Positions 34,358-42,650 are shown, numbered from the stretch's first letter. The stretch is DNA of 64,000 nucleotides from Nonomuraea sp. SBT364 (GCF_001083785.1 NZ_LAVL01000032.1:1-64000); one strand, 5' to 3'. Numbers and translations are program-made. The notes: a model not told the origin generated them from the letters alone.

Positions 34358-35158
34358 ATGAGTGACCGGCTGGACGATCTCGAAAGGCGGATCGACGAGC
34401 TCCGGGCCGGTGTCCGTACGGCGATGCGCGGCCGGGACACGGCCTCGGCCCGCACCCTGCGCGCCGAGCTCCGCACCGCGGAGCGCGCCTGGGACGCGCT
34501 GGTCAGCACCCCCGGTGAGCCCGCGAAGGCGGCCTCGCCGGGGCGCGGCGACGGGCTGCGGCTGGTCACCGTGCGCGAGCAGGTGCACCAGGCGCTGGCG
34601 CTGCTGGACGCGCCCGCGCAGGCGCGGCTGATCGTCGCCGTGAGCCAGGCGTTCTTCGCCGGCACCCTGCGCAGTGCCCAGCTCACCAGCCTGCGCCGCG
34701 ACGAGGAGCGCTCGTTCCGGTCCTCGCCGTACGGCAGGCCGTACTACCTGTGCGCGGCCCTGACCGACCGCCTCTCCCCCGCGCGCGCCCTGCTCACGCT
34801 CAGCACCTGGCCGGTGGAGCGCCGGGTCGTCGGGCCGCTCAGCCCGCGCGTCGACTTCCTGACCGGCGCCGTCCGGGTCGCCGGGCGCCTGGAGGAGCTC
34901 GGCGAGCCGCCGCCGGAGGCCGAACGGCTGCTGGCCAGGATGGCGCGCAACATCCCGGGCGCCGGCGGCGACGGGCTGGGCCCGCCCGACCCGGCGCGGG
35001 TGGCCGGGGCGGCCCGGCGGGAGCTGGCGGTGCACGCGGCGCGCGACGCGCGGGACCGGCAGGAGCTGGCCGGTCGCGCGACATCCCAGCTCGGTGACGT
35101 GGCAAGACTGTTCGGCGCCGCTACGCTGAACACCGTCGCAAGATCAGGAGACCGATGA
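34358..35158 (+). CDS. Unknown coiled-coil protein, first gene of the split-Dna2-like operon
   Basis: I do not recognise a family. The 266-residue protein starts with a charged helix likely to form a coiled coil (RLDDLERRIDELRAGVRT, then ARTLRAELRTAERAWDALVS). A middle domain has LRLVTVREQVHQALALLDAP, RLIVAVSQAFFAGTLRSAQL and DEERSFRSSPYGRPYYLCAA, which could be winged-helix-like, and a segment STWPVERRVVGPLSPRVDFL. The C-terminus is helical and Arg/Ala-rich. No catalytic motif or membrane segment is visible. The next gene starts in its stop codon (ATGA), and the two after that are linked the same way, so it should work with the nuclease and helicase, perhaps as a DNA-binding or scaffold subunit. 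Confidence 0.8.
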   Translation: MSDRLDDLERRIDELRAGVRTAMRGRDTASARTLRAELRTAERAWDALVSTPGEPAKAASPGRGDGLRLVTVREQVHQALALLDAPAQARLIVAVSQAFFAGTLRSAQLTSLRRDEERSFRSSPYGRPYYLCAALTDRLSPARALLTLSTWPVERRVVGPLSPRVDFLTGAVRVAGRLEELGEPPPEAERLLARMARNIPGAGGDGLGPPDPARVAGAARRELAVHAARDARDRQELAGRATSQLGDVARLFGAATLNTVARSGDR

Positions 35159-36252
35159 ACCGGCTTGACGCGTTGCGCGGCACGACGCCGCCGAAGCCGC
35201 ATGACGCCCGGGCGATCGCCGCGCTGGCGGCCAACCCCGGCTGCGCCCGCCGGGCGCTGATGGACGGCGCCGGGATCGACAAGGGCGCCGCCGCGCGCCA
35301 CCTGGGCTTCCCCGCGCCGTTCGGGCAGTCGCCGTTCGCGATCACGCGCGGCAACGCGTTCGAGGCGCTGGTGAAGGCCGACGGGTGCGCCGAGCTGCTG
35401 CGGATGCTGCGCGAGCTGCTCGGCCTGCCGATCGCCGAGGTCGCCTACCACGACGTGGAGAACGTCGGCGCGCACCTGCGTCACACCCACACCCGCGCGC
35501 TCATCGACCGCGCGGTCCGGGACGAGGACGCGGGCACCGTCTACGACCATCCGCTGTTCACGCTGGAGATCGCCGGGCACACCGCCTATCTGGAGCCGGA
35601 CGTGGTGGCGTTCCAGCTCGGCGGCCGCTTCCACATCGTGGAGATCAAGTCGTTCGCGGTGATCGACGGGCAGGCCGACCCGGCGGCGGCAGCGGCGGCG
35701 GCCCGGCAGGCGGCCGTCTACGTGCTGGCGCTGCGCGGGCAGCTGGAGGAGCTGGGGCACGACCCGCTGCGCGTCTCGCACGAGGTGGTGCTGGTCTGCC
35801 CCGAGAACTTCGCCAACCGGCCCGTCGCGACGCTGGTCGACGTGCGCAGGCAGCTCGCCGTGCTGCGCCGCCAGCTCGCCCGCATGACGGGCCTCGACCG
35901 GCTGCTCGACGCGCTGCCCGAGGGGCTCACGTTCGACCTGATGCCGGACGCCGACGGGCTGCCGTCCCGGCCGGTGGCCGAGCTGGCCGACGCGGTGCGC
36001 GGGGCGGCGGCCCGTTACGCGCCCGACTGCCTGTCCACCTGCGACCTGTGCTTCTTCTGCCGTGACGAGGCCCGCCAGGAGGGCGCCTCCGACCTGCTGG
36101 GCCGGCACGTCCGCGACGAGCTGGGCGGCGTCGCCTCCGTCGGCGAGGCGCTGGCCCTGGCCGACGGCGTGCGCGCCCCGGCCGACGGCCAGGAGGAGAT
36201 CGCCCGCCTGCTGCGCGGCGCCGAACGGCTGCGCAGGGAGTGCCTGACGTGA
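35155..36252 (+). CDS. Cas4/RecB-like PD-(D/E)XK nuclease with Fe-S cluster cysteines
   Basis: A 365-residue predicted nuclease. The PD-(D/E)XK core is Asp149 in YLEPDVVAFQL, Glu163-x-Lys165 in HIVEIKSFAVIDG, and the RecB-type Gln185/Tyr189 in AARQAAVYVLALRG. Cys30 near the N-terminus (NPGCARRALMD) and Cys292, 296, 299 and 302 near the C-terminus (CLSTCDLCFFC) match the split Fe-S cluster layout of Cas4, AddB and Dna2, in which the cluster staples the nuclease fold. It should be a DNA exo- or endonuclease on single strands. Both neighbouring genes overlap by 4 bases. No cas1, cas2 or repeat array is present, so it is not a CRISPR Cas4. Confidence 0.85.
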   Translation: MNRLDALRGTTPPKPHDARAIAALAANPGCARRALMDGAGIDKGAAARHLGFPAPFGQSPFAITRGNAFEALVKADGCAELLRMLRELLGLPIAEVAYHDVENVGAHLRHTHTRALIDRAVRDEDAGTVYDHPLFTLEIAGHTAYLEPDVVAFQLGGRFHIVEIKSFAVIDGQADPAAAAAAARQAAVYVLALRGQLEELGHDPLRVSHEVVLVCPENFANRPVATLVDVRRQLAVLRRQLARMTGLDRLLDALPEGLTFDLMPDADGLPSRPVAELADAVRGAAARYAPDCLSTCDLCFFCRDEARQEGASDLLGRHVRDELGGVASVGEALALADGVRAPADGQEEIARLLRGAERLRRECLT

Positions 36253-37676
36253 GCCTGCTCACCTCGCTGGCCCGGCTGCGGGCCGTGGAAGCGGGCCGGG
36301 CGCAGCCGATCGCGACCGTGCGCCACTGTCACCTGTCCGAGCGGCCGATGGTGTTCATCCCGCTGAAGCTGTCCGGGGAGGCGGCCGCGCCGCTGGCCGC
36401 CATGCTCGGCACCGACCGCGACGCGCCCCGGCTGCTGGTGGTGACCCAGCCGCGCAACCGCGACCTGCGCTTCGCCTGGGCGGCCGAGCTGGCCGGGGAG
36501 CTGGTGCCGTACATCGGCAGCTTCGCGGGCAGCACCGAGACGGTGGAGCGCAGGAACGCCGACCCGTACGAGCGGGCGCTGGACGCGCCGCAGCTGCTGC
36601 TGCCGAACCGGGCGGGCGTGGCGTTCACCCGGCTGCTGGGCCGCTCCACCCGCTTCCGCCGCACCGACGGCCCGTACCCGGTGCCGCAGGGGGTGCCGCT
36701 GCTGGGCCGCTGGCTGACGTACTTCGCCGAGCGGGCCGCCCACCCGGGCTCGTCGCTGACCATGGCCGCGACGGACGAGCTGGGCCGGCACTGGGCGAGC
36801 GGGCAGAGCGCGCTGGAGGACGCGAACCTGGCGGCGCTGGTCGCCTGGATCACCACCGGGCCGGCCGACGACGCCGAGGACCCGCTGATCTGGCCGCCCG
36901 CCGGCCCGGCGACCGATCCCGGGTTCGACGCCGAGGTGCTGGCGCCGGCGATGGAGAGCGAGTCCGCCGAGCGCATCACCGAGGCGCTGCGCACCCAGCT
37001 CGCCCCCACCTGGCGGCTCATGTGGCAGGCGGTCGACCTGCTGCGCGCGCTGGAGCCGGGCGCGTCCGTCGCCCAGCGGTGGGAGCAGGACCGGGCCTCG
37101 TTCAGCGGCATGGCCGCGCAGATCGGTGAGGGCGCGCCGCCGCAGGCCCGGCGTGACGGCGCGGTGGCCGCCGCCGCCCGCCTGGCCCGCATGGAACGCG
37201 CCCAGGCCGCCTACGACGTGCAGCGCGCCTACGACGACCCGCTCGTCATGGCCGAATACCGGCTGACCGGCGAGGCGTTCGCGGGCGAGGTCGTCGAGAC
37301 CGTCCCGGACAACACCGAGGGCGAGGGCCGCTCGCGCAAGCTGCGCCCGCTCGTGGTGGTCAAGACCGACGATCCGGTACGGATCCCGCCCGGCACGGCG
37401 CTGGGCACGCCGCAGCGGCGCGGGCAGGGCGCGGAGCTCGTGTCGGCGGACGGCGGCCAGGTCACCCTCAAGATCACCAAGGGCATGGGCCGGGGCAGGA
37501 CGCCCACGCCGGGCGCGGTCCCGGAGACCGGCGAGCGGGTCTGCTACACCTCGCTCACCGACGACTTCCAGGGCGCGCCGGCGCTGCCGGAGGCCGAGGC
37601 CACGCCGTGGACGCACGGCGGGCCGCCGCCGGCCTACGTGCCCGCCGACGAGGACGCCCGGGAGGAATGGTCGTGA
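36249..37676 (+). CDS. Unknown protein with possible beta-barrel end, third gene of the split-Dna2-like operon
   Basis: I do not recognise a family for the 475-residue protein. The first 130 residues look alpha/beta (ARLRAVEAGRAQPIATVRHC, PMVFIPLKLSGEAAAPLA, RLLVVTQPRNRDLRFAW). The middle (about 230-330) is helical, and the last 150 residues are strand-rich: RKLRPLVVVKTDDPVRIPPG, GQGAELVSADGGQVTLKITK and GERVCYTSL. That end resembles the beta-barrel that precedes the helicase core in Dna2/Upf1-type enzymes, but this is a low-level impression. Gene order nuclease, this protein, helicase equals domain order in Dna2. GTG start in a GTGA overlap with the nuclease stop. Confidence 0.75.
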   Translation: MSLLTSLARLRAVEAGRAQPIATVRHCHLSERPMVFIPLKLSGEAAAPLAAMLGTDRDAPRLLVVTQPRNRDLRFAWAAELAGELVPYIGSFAGSTETVERRNADPYERALDAPQLLLPNRAGVAFTRLLGRSTRFRRTDGPYPVPQGVPLLGRWLTYFAERAAHPGSSLTMAATDELGRHWASGQSALEDANLAALVAWITTGPADDAEDPLIWPPAGPATDPGFDAEVLAPAMESESAERITEALRTQLAPTWRLMWQAVDLLRALEPGASVAQRWEQDRASFSGMAAQIGEGAPPQARRDGAVAAAARLARMERAQAAYDVQRAYDDPLVMAEYRLTGEAFAGEVVETVPDNTEGEGRSRKLRPLVVVKTDDPVRIPPGTALGTPQRRGQGAELVSADGGQVTLKITKGMGRGRTPTPGAVPETGERVCYTSLTDDFQGAPALPEAEATPWTHGGPPPAYVPADEDAREEWS

Positions 37677-38965
37677 CCGAACCCACGCCCGAGCAGGTCA
37701 TCAGGGCCGTGCTCGACGACCTGCCGCGCCACCGGGGCGTGGTGGTCGACTCGCCGCCGGGCGCGGGCAAGTCCACGCTGGTCGTCCGGGCCGCCGCGCA
37801 CCTCGCCGCGACCGGCGAGCCGCTGATGATCGTCGCGCAGACCAACGAGCAGGTCGACGACCTGGTGACGCGCCTGTGCGACAAGCATCCGGACCTGACC
37901 GTCGGCAGGCTGTCGGCCGGCGGCTACGTGGCCCCGGCGCGGCTGCTGGACCTGCCCGGCGTCACCGTCGGCACCCGCGTCCAGGACCTCGGCGACCCGG
38001 ACATCGTCATCGCGACCGCCGACAAGTGGGCGTGGATCGCGGGCCGGACGTGGCCGTGGGCGATCGTCGACGAGGCCTACCAGATGCGCTCGGACAAGCT
38101 GCTGCGCATCGCCGGGCTGTTCGAGCGGGCGCTGTTCGTGGGCGATCCGGGGCAGCTCGACCCGTTCTCGATCGTCGACGGCGACCGGTGGTCCGGGCTG
38201 TCGTGGGACCCGCTGCAGAGCGCGGTGTCGGTGCTGCTGCGGCACAACCCGGACCTGCCGGTGCACCGGCTGCCGGTGTCGTGGCGGCTGCCCGCGTCGG
38301 CGGCGCCGGTGGTGTCGCGGGCGTTCTACCCGTTCACCGGGTTCCGCTCGGGCACCGGGCCGGGCGAGCGGCGGCTGGAGCTGGCCACCGGCGGCATGGG
38401 CACCGTGCACGACCGGGCGCTGGAGGAGGCCGCCCACTCCGGGTGGGCGCTGCTGGAGCTGCCGAACCGGCACACCGTGCGCACCGACGGCGAGGCTGTC
38501 GAGGCGGTGGCGCTGCTGGCCGCGCGGCTGCTGCAGCGCGGCGCGGTCGCGGGCTCGGAGCAGGGCGAGCGGCCGGTGACGGCGGACCGGATCGCCGTCG
38601 GCGCGGCGCACCGCGACCAGGTGGCGGCGATCCGCGCGGCCGGGCTGCCGCCGGAGATCACCGTCGACACCGCCAACCGGCTGCAGGGCCGCGAGTACGA
38701 CGTGACGATCGTGCTGCACCCGCTGTCGGGGCGGCGCGACGCCACCGCGTTCCATCTGGAGTCGGGGCGGCTGTGCGTGCTGGCGTCACGGCACCGGCAC
38801 GCCTGCGTGGTCGTGGCCAGGGCGGGCATCGCCGAGCTGCTCGACGCCCATCCGTCGGCCGAGCCGGTGCGGCTGGGCGCGCCGGTGAAGTTCCCCGACG
38901 GCTGGGAGGCCAACCAGGCGGTGCTCGACCACCTGGCCGGGCACCGGGTCCAGACCGGATCCTGA
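37673..38965 (+). CDS. Compact SF1B (Upf1/Dna2-like) DNA helicase
   Basis: A 430-residue helicase with only the core. Motif I VVVDSPPGAGKSTLVV (Lys33), Ia MIVAQTNEQVDDLVTRL, II WAIVDEAYQM (Asp133, Glu134; DEAxQ form of Upf1-like enzymes), III ALFVGDPGQLDPF, IV LPVSWRLPASAAPVVS, V VDTANRLQGREYDVTIVL and VI CVLASRHRHACVVVAR. It lacks the N-terminal nuclease and barrel domains of Dna2, which may be supplied by the two genes before it. The GTG at 37673 has GGAGG 7 nt upstream and overlaps the previous stop (GTGA); an in-frame ATG two codons earlier sits too close to that site. A 9-bp tandem repeat begins at its stop codon. Confidence 0.87.
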   Translation: MTEPTPEQVIRAVLDDLPRHRGVVVDSPPGAGKSTLVVRAAAHLAATGEPLMIVAQTNEQVDDLVTRLCDKHPDLTVGRLSAGGYVAPARLLDLPGVTVGTRVQDLGDPDIVIATADKWAWIAGRTWPWAIVDEAYQMRSDKLLRIAGLFERALFVGDPGQLDPFSIVDGDRWSGLSWDPLQSAVSVLLRHNPDLPVHRLPVSWRLPASAAPVVSRAFYPFTGFRSGTGPGERRLELATGGMGTVHDRALEEAAHSGWALLELPNRHTVRTDGEAVEAVALLAARLLQRGAVAGSEQGERPVTADRIAVGAAHRDQVAAIRAAGLPPEITVDTANRLQGREYDVTIVLHPLSGRRDATAFHLESGRLCVLASRHRHACVVVARAGIAELLDAHPSAEPVRLGAPVKFPDGWEANQAVLDHLAGHRVQTGS

Positions 38966-38996
38966 CCTGCCTGACCTGCCTGACCTGCCTGACCTG
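38961..38996. repeat. 9-bp tandem repeat, four perfect copies
   Basis: CCTGACCTG is repeated four times without a mismatch. The first copy contains the helicase stop codon and the array ends 1 bp before the convergent GNAT stop. It may be a slippage-prone minisatellite. Confidence 0.9.
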
Positions 38997-38997
38997 C

Positions 38998-39927
38998 TCA
39001 GACTTGGCGCCGCCACACGTCGATGACCATGACGGGGCGCATGCCGGCCGACTCGTACAGGCCCAGGGCGGGCGTGGTGTTGTTGGAGTCGACGTGCAGG
39101 ATCGTGCCCTTGCGGCCTCGGGCGGCGTCGGCGGCGAAGGCGTGGCGCAGCAGGAACCTGCCCAGGCCGCGTCCCCGGAAGGCGGGCAGCACCGCGAGCG
39201 TGGCGACGTAGCCGCAGCCCTCGTCGGCGGCGAACTGGTCGTTGCCGATGCACACCGCGGCCGGCTCGCCGTCGACGCTGACGAGCGTGAGCTGGCTCCA
39301 GTCGGTGGCGTTGTGCGCCTGGCGGCGCTCGTACCAGTGGTCGTAGCCGGAGGGGGTGAAGCCGAAGTGGTCGGCGAAGCCCTCCTGGTGGACGCGGTGC
39401 GCCCGGCGGCGGACGTCGTCGCTCTCCCCCGTCTCCAGCGTGAGGCCGGCCGGCACGGGCGGCGGCTCGACGGGGCCGTCGAAGTCGGCGCGCATCCGGT
39501 AGAAGCTGGTGCCGGGCTCGAAGCCGTAGCTCCGGACGAGTGCCCGCTGGGCCTCGTCGGTGCGGTAGACGCCGACGTCGGCGGAGGCCGAGGCGTGGCC
39601 GCGCGCGCGGCCCAGCTCCGCGGCGCGGCCGAGCACCAGCGGCCACAGCCGCTCCGCCAGCCCCGTCACGCCGGGGCGGACGATCACCTCGACGTCGACC
39701 ACGTCGCCGTCGCCGGAGGCGCACGCCCACGCCCAGCCGTCCGGCCGGCCGTCGGCGCCGCGCGCCAGCCAGCCGTCCGCGCCGAGGTCGAAGGCAGGCT
39801 CGGCCAGCTCGCCCAGGACGTCGTCGAGCGTCACGTCGGGCACGCCGAGCACCGCGACGTCGCGCGCGACGATGAGCTCGTGGATCGCGGCGGCGTCCTC
39901 GCGACGCGGCCGGCTGAGGGTGTGCAT
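38998..39927 (-). CDS. GNAT acetyltransferase, two-domain
   Basis: A 309-residue protein with two GNAT-type halves. The C-terminal half has the acetyl-CoA-binding motif A, GYVATLAVLPAFRGRGLGRF followed by LLRHAFAADAA, and a TPALGLYESAGM end motif. The N-terminal half (LSRPRREDAAAIHELIVARD, ... YGFEPGTSFYRMRADFDGP) is a degenerate GNAT fold, as in MshD-type proteins. The mycothiol function is not implied. The start MHTLSRPRRED is preferred over an upstream ATG five codons earlier. Acceptor unknown. Confidence 0.88.
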   Translation of the reverse strand: MHTLSRPRREDAAAIHELIVARDVAVLGVPDVTLDDVLGELAEPAFDLGADGWLARGADGRPDGWAWACASGDGDVVDVEVIVRPGVTGLAERLWPLVLGRAAELGRARGHASASADVGVYRTDEAQRALVRSYGFEPGTSFYRMRADFDGPVEPPPVPAGLTLETGESDDVRRRAHRVHQEGFADHFGFTPSGYDHWYERRQAHNATDWSQLTLVSVDGEPAAVCIGNDQFAADEGCGYVATLAVLPAFRGRGLGRFLLRHAFAADAARGRKGTILHVDSNNTTPALGLYESAGMRPVMVIDVWRRQV

Positions 39928-39993
39928 GCCGCGATTCTTCACAAGTAGCCTGCCGCCCGCCTCTCATTTTCCGGCCGGGGCTACTCTGAGAGC

Positions 39994-40311
39994 GTGCCCG
40001 GTAAGACACCTCTGACCGTGGACGTCGTCTCGCGTGACGCGACGACGACCCGAGTCGCGCTCAGCGGCGACCTCGACTACGACAGCGCCCCGGAGCTGGC
40101 CGAGCTGTCGGACGGCGACTGGCGGCGGCTCGACCTGGACCTGTCGGGGGTGACGTTCGTCGACTCGTCGGGGCTGGCCGCGCTGGTGCGCCTCTGGCAG
40201 CGGGCCGGCGACGCCGGGGCCGAGCTGCGTCTGGTCGCGGTGACGCCTTATCTGCGCGGGCTGCTCCGGATGACGGCGCTCGACCGGCTGTTCGGGCTGC
40301 CGCCCGGCTGA
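39994..40311 (+). CDS. STAS-domain anti-sigma factor antagonist
   Basis: A 105-residue STAS protein. It has TRVALSGDLDYDSAPELAE and the phosphorylation-site segment LSGVTFVDSSGLAALVRLWQ, with the Ser that is phosphorylated by RsbW-type kinases in known pairs, and the end MTALDRLFGLPP. It should bind an anti-sigma kinase to release a sigma factor. An RsbW-like ATPase is encoded 0.75 kb downstream (41062-41493), separated by a TetR gene, and may be its partner. GTG start. Confidence 0.92.
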   Translation: MPGKTPLTVDVVSRDATTTRVALSGDLDYDSAPELAELSDGDWRRLDLDLSGVTFVDSSGLAALVRLWQRAGDAGAELRLVAVTPYLRGLLRMTALDRLFGLPPG

Positions 40312-40323
40312 GCGGATCTTCCT

Positions 40324-40356
40324 TACTTGCCGACCGGCTAGTAGCACTCGTAGACT
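40324..40356 (+). promoter_or_regulatory. Promoter with overlapping palindromic TetR operator
   Basis: A 20-bp imperfect palindrome (40324-40343) has arms TACTtGCCG and CGGCtAGTA, 16 of 20 bases symmetric. A TTGCCG -35 (40328-40333) and TAGACT -10 (40351-40356) are separated by 17 nt, so the operator covers the -35. The TetR gene 40 bp downstream is the likely regulator and target. Confidence 0.7.
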
Positions 40357-40395
40357 GGGACTCCAACACCCCCGGACAGTCAAGACAGGTGCGTT

Positions 40396-40947
40396 TTGCG
40401 GGAAGACACCCGGTCCCGGATCCAGGAGATCGCGCTCGGCCTCTTCATCGAGCAGGGCTACGAGGCGACCTCGCTGCGGGAGATCGCCGAGCGGCTCGGC
40501 GTCACCAAGGCCGCGCTCTACTACCACTTCAAGACCAAGGACGACATCGTCGCCAGCCTGGCCGGCCTGCGGGTGGCCGAGCTGGAAGAGCTGCTGGAGT
40601 GGGCCAGGGCGCAGCCGAAGACTCCCGGGATGCGGCGCGAGCTGGTGCTGCGTTACGCCGAGCGGCTGCGGCACCCGCGCTACCTGGAGGTGGCCCGCTT
40701 CCTGGAGCGCAACCAGACCGCGCTGCGCGACCACCCGAAGATCCTGCGGCTGCGCGAGGTGCTGCTGGAGATGGTCTCGGCGATGAGCGAGCCGGGCACC
40801 CCGGCGGTCACCCGGGTCAGCCGTTCGATGGCGCTGTTCACGCTGCACGCGCCGAAGTGGATCCGGCACGACGAGACCATCACCGAGGAGGAGGCGGCCG
40901 CGGCCTCGCTGGAGGTGGCCCTCCGGCTCCTGGAGCCGGCCGACTGA
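40396..40947 (+). CDS. TetR-family regulator, probably autoregulated
   Basis: A 183-residue TetR protein with the HTH in RIQEIALGLFIEQGYEATSL and IAERLGVTKAALYYHFKTKD. The C-terminal domain is of the type with AERLRHPRYLEVARFLERNQ. A TTG start at 40396 gives the shortest complete family N-terminus (MREDTRSRIQEIAL); AGGTG lies 5 nt upstream. A palindrome overlapping the promoter lies 53-72 bp upstream. The ligand and other targets are unknown. Confidence 0.9.
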   Translation: MREDTRSRIQEIALGLFIEQGYEATSLREIAERLGVTKAALYYHFKTKDDIVASLAGLRVAELEELLEWARAQPKTPGMRRELVLRYAERLRHPRYLEVARFLERNQTALRDHPKILRLREVLLEMVSAMSEPGTPAVTRVSRSMALFTLHAPKWIRHDETITEEEAAAASLEVALRLLEPAD

Positions 40948-41061
40948 GAGCCGGTTTTCCGCCGCCCGAGCAGGGCGGGACCGGCTGTGCCCGGCCCGTC
41001 CCGGATTTGGCCGCCGGATCTTGGGCAGGGGGCTTGCAGGGTCGAGACGGGAGGAGACGCC

Positions 41062-41493
41062 GTGGAGGCGACGATAGCGCTCCGGCTGCCGAGGGACGCG
41101 GCGAGTGTCCCACTGATCAGGCGGTTGTTCGACGGCACGCTACGGTCTCTGGGCGTCGAACCGCAGATTCGCGACGACATCGAGCTCATGCTCTCCGAGG
41201 CGTGCTCCAACGTGATCAGGCACGCCGAGCCCAGCGACGAGTACATGGTCAGCGCGGGCGTCCACGACGACCTGTGCGTGATCCGGGTGGTCGACACCGG
41301 TGACGGCTTCGACCCGGAGGCCGTCAAGCCCTCATCGCCGGGCGCGGAGCACGGGCGCGGCCTGCAGATCATGCGGGCGCTGGCCGACGACGTGCGCTTC
41401 ATCAACAAGCCGGAGGAAGGCGCCGTGGTGTGCCTGGAGAAGAGGCTGCGCTACAGCCCGGGTGCCGCGGGGCCGCACTTCATGGCGTCATGA
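41062..41493 (+). CDS. RsbW-like anti-sigma factor / serine kinase (HATPase_c)
   Basis: A 143-residue GHKL ATPase. N box in DIELMLSEACSNVIRHAEPS, G1 box VVDTGDGFDPEAV and G2 box GAEHGRGLQIMRALADDV. This matches single-domain RsbW/SpoIIAB-type proteins that bind a sigma factor and phosphorylate a STAS antagonist. The GTG at 41062 has GGAGGA upstream; an earlier in-frame start lacks support. No sigma factor gene is adjacent. Its 3' end overlaps the end of a small antiparallel membrane-protein gene by 6 bp. Confidence 0.9.
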   Translation: MEATIALRLPRDAASVPLIRRLFDGTLRSLGVEPQIRDDIELMLSEACSNVIRHAEPSDEYMVSAGVHDDLCVIRVVDTGDGFDPEAVKPSSPGAEHGRGLQIMRALADDVRFINKPEEGAVVCLEKRLRYSPGAAGPHFMAS

Positions 41494-41622
41494 CTCCCTG
41501 GCCGTCAGGCTCGCCAGCAGCGCGAGCCAGATGAGCACGACCACCGAGATGAGGACCACGGCCAGGAACGACAGGGAGAAGGCGATCACCAGCGAGGCGA
41601 TCGCGCTGAGCAGTGCCCACAT
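41488..41622 (-). CDS. Small single-span membrane protein (44 aa)
   Basis: A 44-residue reading frame, starting MWALLSAIASLVIAFSLSFL and continuing through a run of Val/Leu/Ile to a short polar end, TARES. It would span the membrane once or twice. GC-rich third positions support coding. No clear ribosome-binding site is visible before the ATG. It overlaps the last 6 bp of the RsbW-like gene on the other strand. Function unknown. Confidence 0.5.
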   Translation of the reverse strand: MWALLSAIASLVIAFSLSFLAVVLISVVVLIWLALLASLTARES

Positions 41623-41676
41623 CTGGAAACAATTGCCCGAATAACATCCTTTGATGCAGTTTCAGCCCGGTCAGTT

Positions 41677-41702
41677 GGGCGTTATAGGACGATATTTCGC
41701 CC
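41677..41702 (-). terminator. Hairpin just after the ppx stop
   Basis: On the minus strand GGGCG-AA-ATA and TAT-AA-CGCCC pair with two central mismatches, starting directly after the TAA of ppx. No U tract follows, so strength is uncertain. Confidence 0.45.
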
Positions 41703-42650
41703 TTACCTGGTGGCGTCGAGACGGCCGGGCAGCAGGTCGAGCCGGCGCAGTATGACGCCCTCGCGCAGCGCCCACGGGCACACCTCCAGCCGCTTCACCT
41801 CGAACAGGTCCATGACCGCGTCGGCCACGACCGCACCGGCCGCGAGCTGCTCGGCCCGCCCTTCCGACACCCCGGACAGCGCCGCCCGCTCGGCCGAGCC
41901 CATCGTGGTCAGCTTGACCGCCCAGTCGGCCATGTCCTGGCGCGTCAGCGAGCGCGGCACGTACACGCCATCGCTGCTGGGGGCGGCGCCCGCGATCCTG
42001 GCGAGCTGCTTGAACGTCTTGGAGGTGGCGACCGCGCGGTTGGGCTCGCCGAAGCGGACGACGTCGCCGACGGTGCGGGCCACCTCGGCGCGCACGTGCC
42101 GGCGCAGGCCCCGCAGCTCCTCGGCGTCCGGCGGGTCGGCGCGCAGCCGGTCGCGGGTCAGCCGCCCGGCGCCGAGCGGCAGCGACACCGCGACGTCGGG
42201 CTCCTCGTCGACGCCGCAGGCGATCTCCAGCGAGCCGCCGCCGATGTCGAAGGCCAGCAGCCTCCCCGACGACCAGCCGAACCAGCGCCGCACGGCCAGG
42301 AACGTCAGCCTGGCCTCGTCGCTGCCGGACAGCACCTCGATGTGCACCCCGCAGCGCTCGTCGATCGCGGCCAGCACCTGCTCGCCGTTGGCCGCCTCGC
42401 GCACGGCGGAGGTGGCGAAGGCGACCAGGTCCTCGACGCCCTTGTCCTCGGCCAGGCGGACGGCCTCCCCGACGAACGCGCCGAGCCGCTCGACACCCTC
42501 TTGGGACAGGTGGTTGCGCTCGTCGAGGTGCTCGGTCAGGCGCAGCTCCTCCTTGTGGGAGAAGGCGGGGATCGGCCGGGCGCCGCGGTGGGCGTCGACG
42601 ACGAGAAGGTGGACGGTGTTCGAGCCGATGTCCAGCACGCCGAGTCGCAT
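41703..42650 (-). CDS. ppx: Exopolyphosphatase/guanosine pentaphosphatase (Ppx/GppA)
   Basis: A 315-residue ASKHA-fold phosphatase. The N-terminal phosphate loop is [18 protein letters not shown], followed by [20 protein letters not shown] and [14 protein letters not shown]; the second phosphate loop is [16 protein letters not shown]. The short form without HD domain is typical of actinobacterial Ppx. It releases phosphate from polyphosphate chains or pppGpp. The ATG is directly preceded by 11-bp repeats with GTTC cores that resemble PHO boxes, which would tie it to phosphate starvation control. Confidence 0.95.
   Translation of the reverse strand: MRLGVLDIGSNTVHLLVVDAHRGARPIPAFSHKEELRLTEHLDERNHLSQEGVERLGAFVGEAVRLAEDKGVEDLVAFATSAVREAANGEQVLAAIDERCGVHIEVLSGSDEARLTFLAVRRWFGWSSGRLLAFDIGGGSLEIACGVDEEPDVAVSLPLGAGRLTRDRLRADPPDAEELRGLRRHVRAEVARTVGDVVRFGEPNRAVATSKTFKQLARIAGAAPSSDGVYVPRSLTRQDMADWAVKLTTMGSAERAALSGVSEGRAEQLAAGAVVADAVMDLFEVKRLEVCPWALREGVILRRLDLLPGRLDATR

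Noticed and set aside
35155-36252. CRISPR-associated Cas4
   Set aside because: The Fe-S nuclease motifs fit, but there is no cas1, cas2 or repeat-spacer array in 64 kb; the helicase partner points to a Dna2/AddAB-like role.
38961-38996. CRISPR-like array
   Set aside because: Nine-base units without spacers are a simple tandem repeat.
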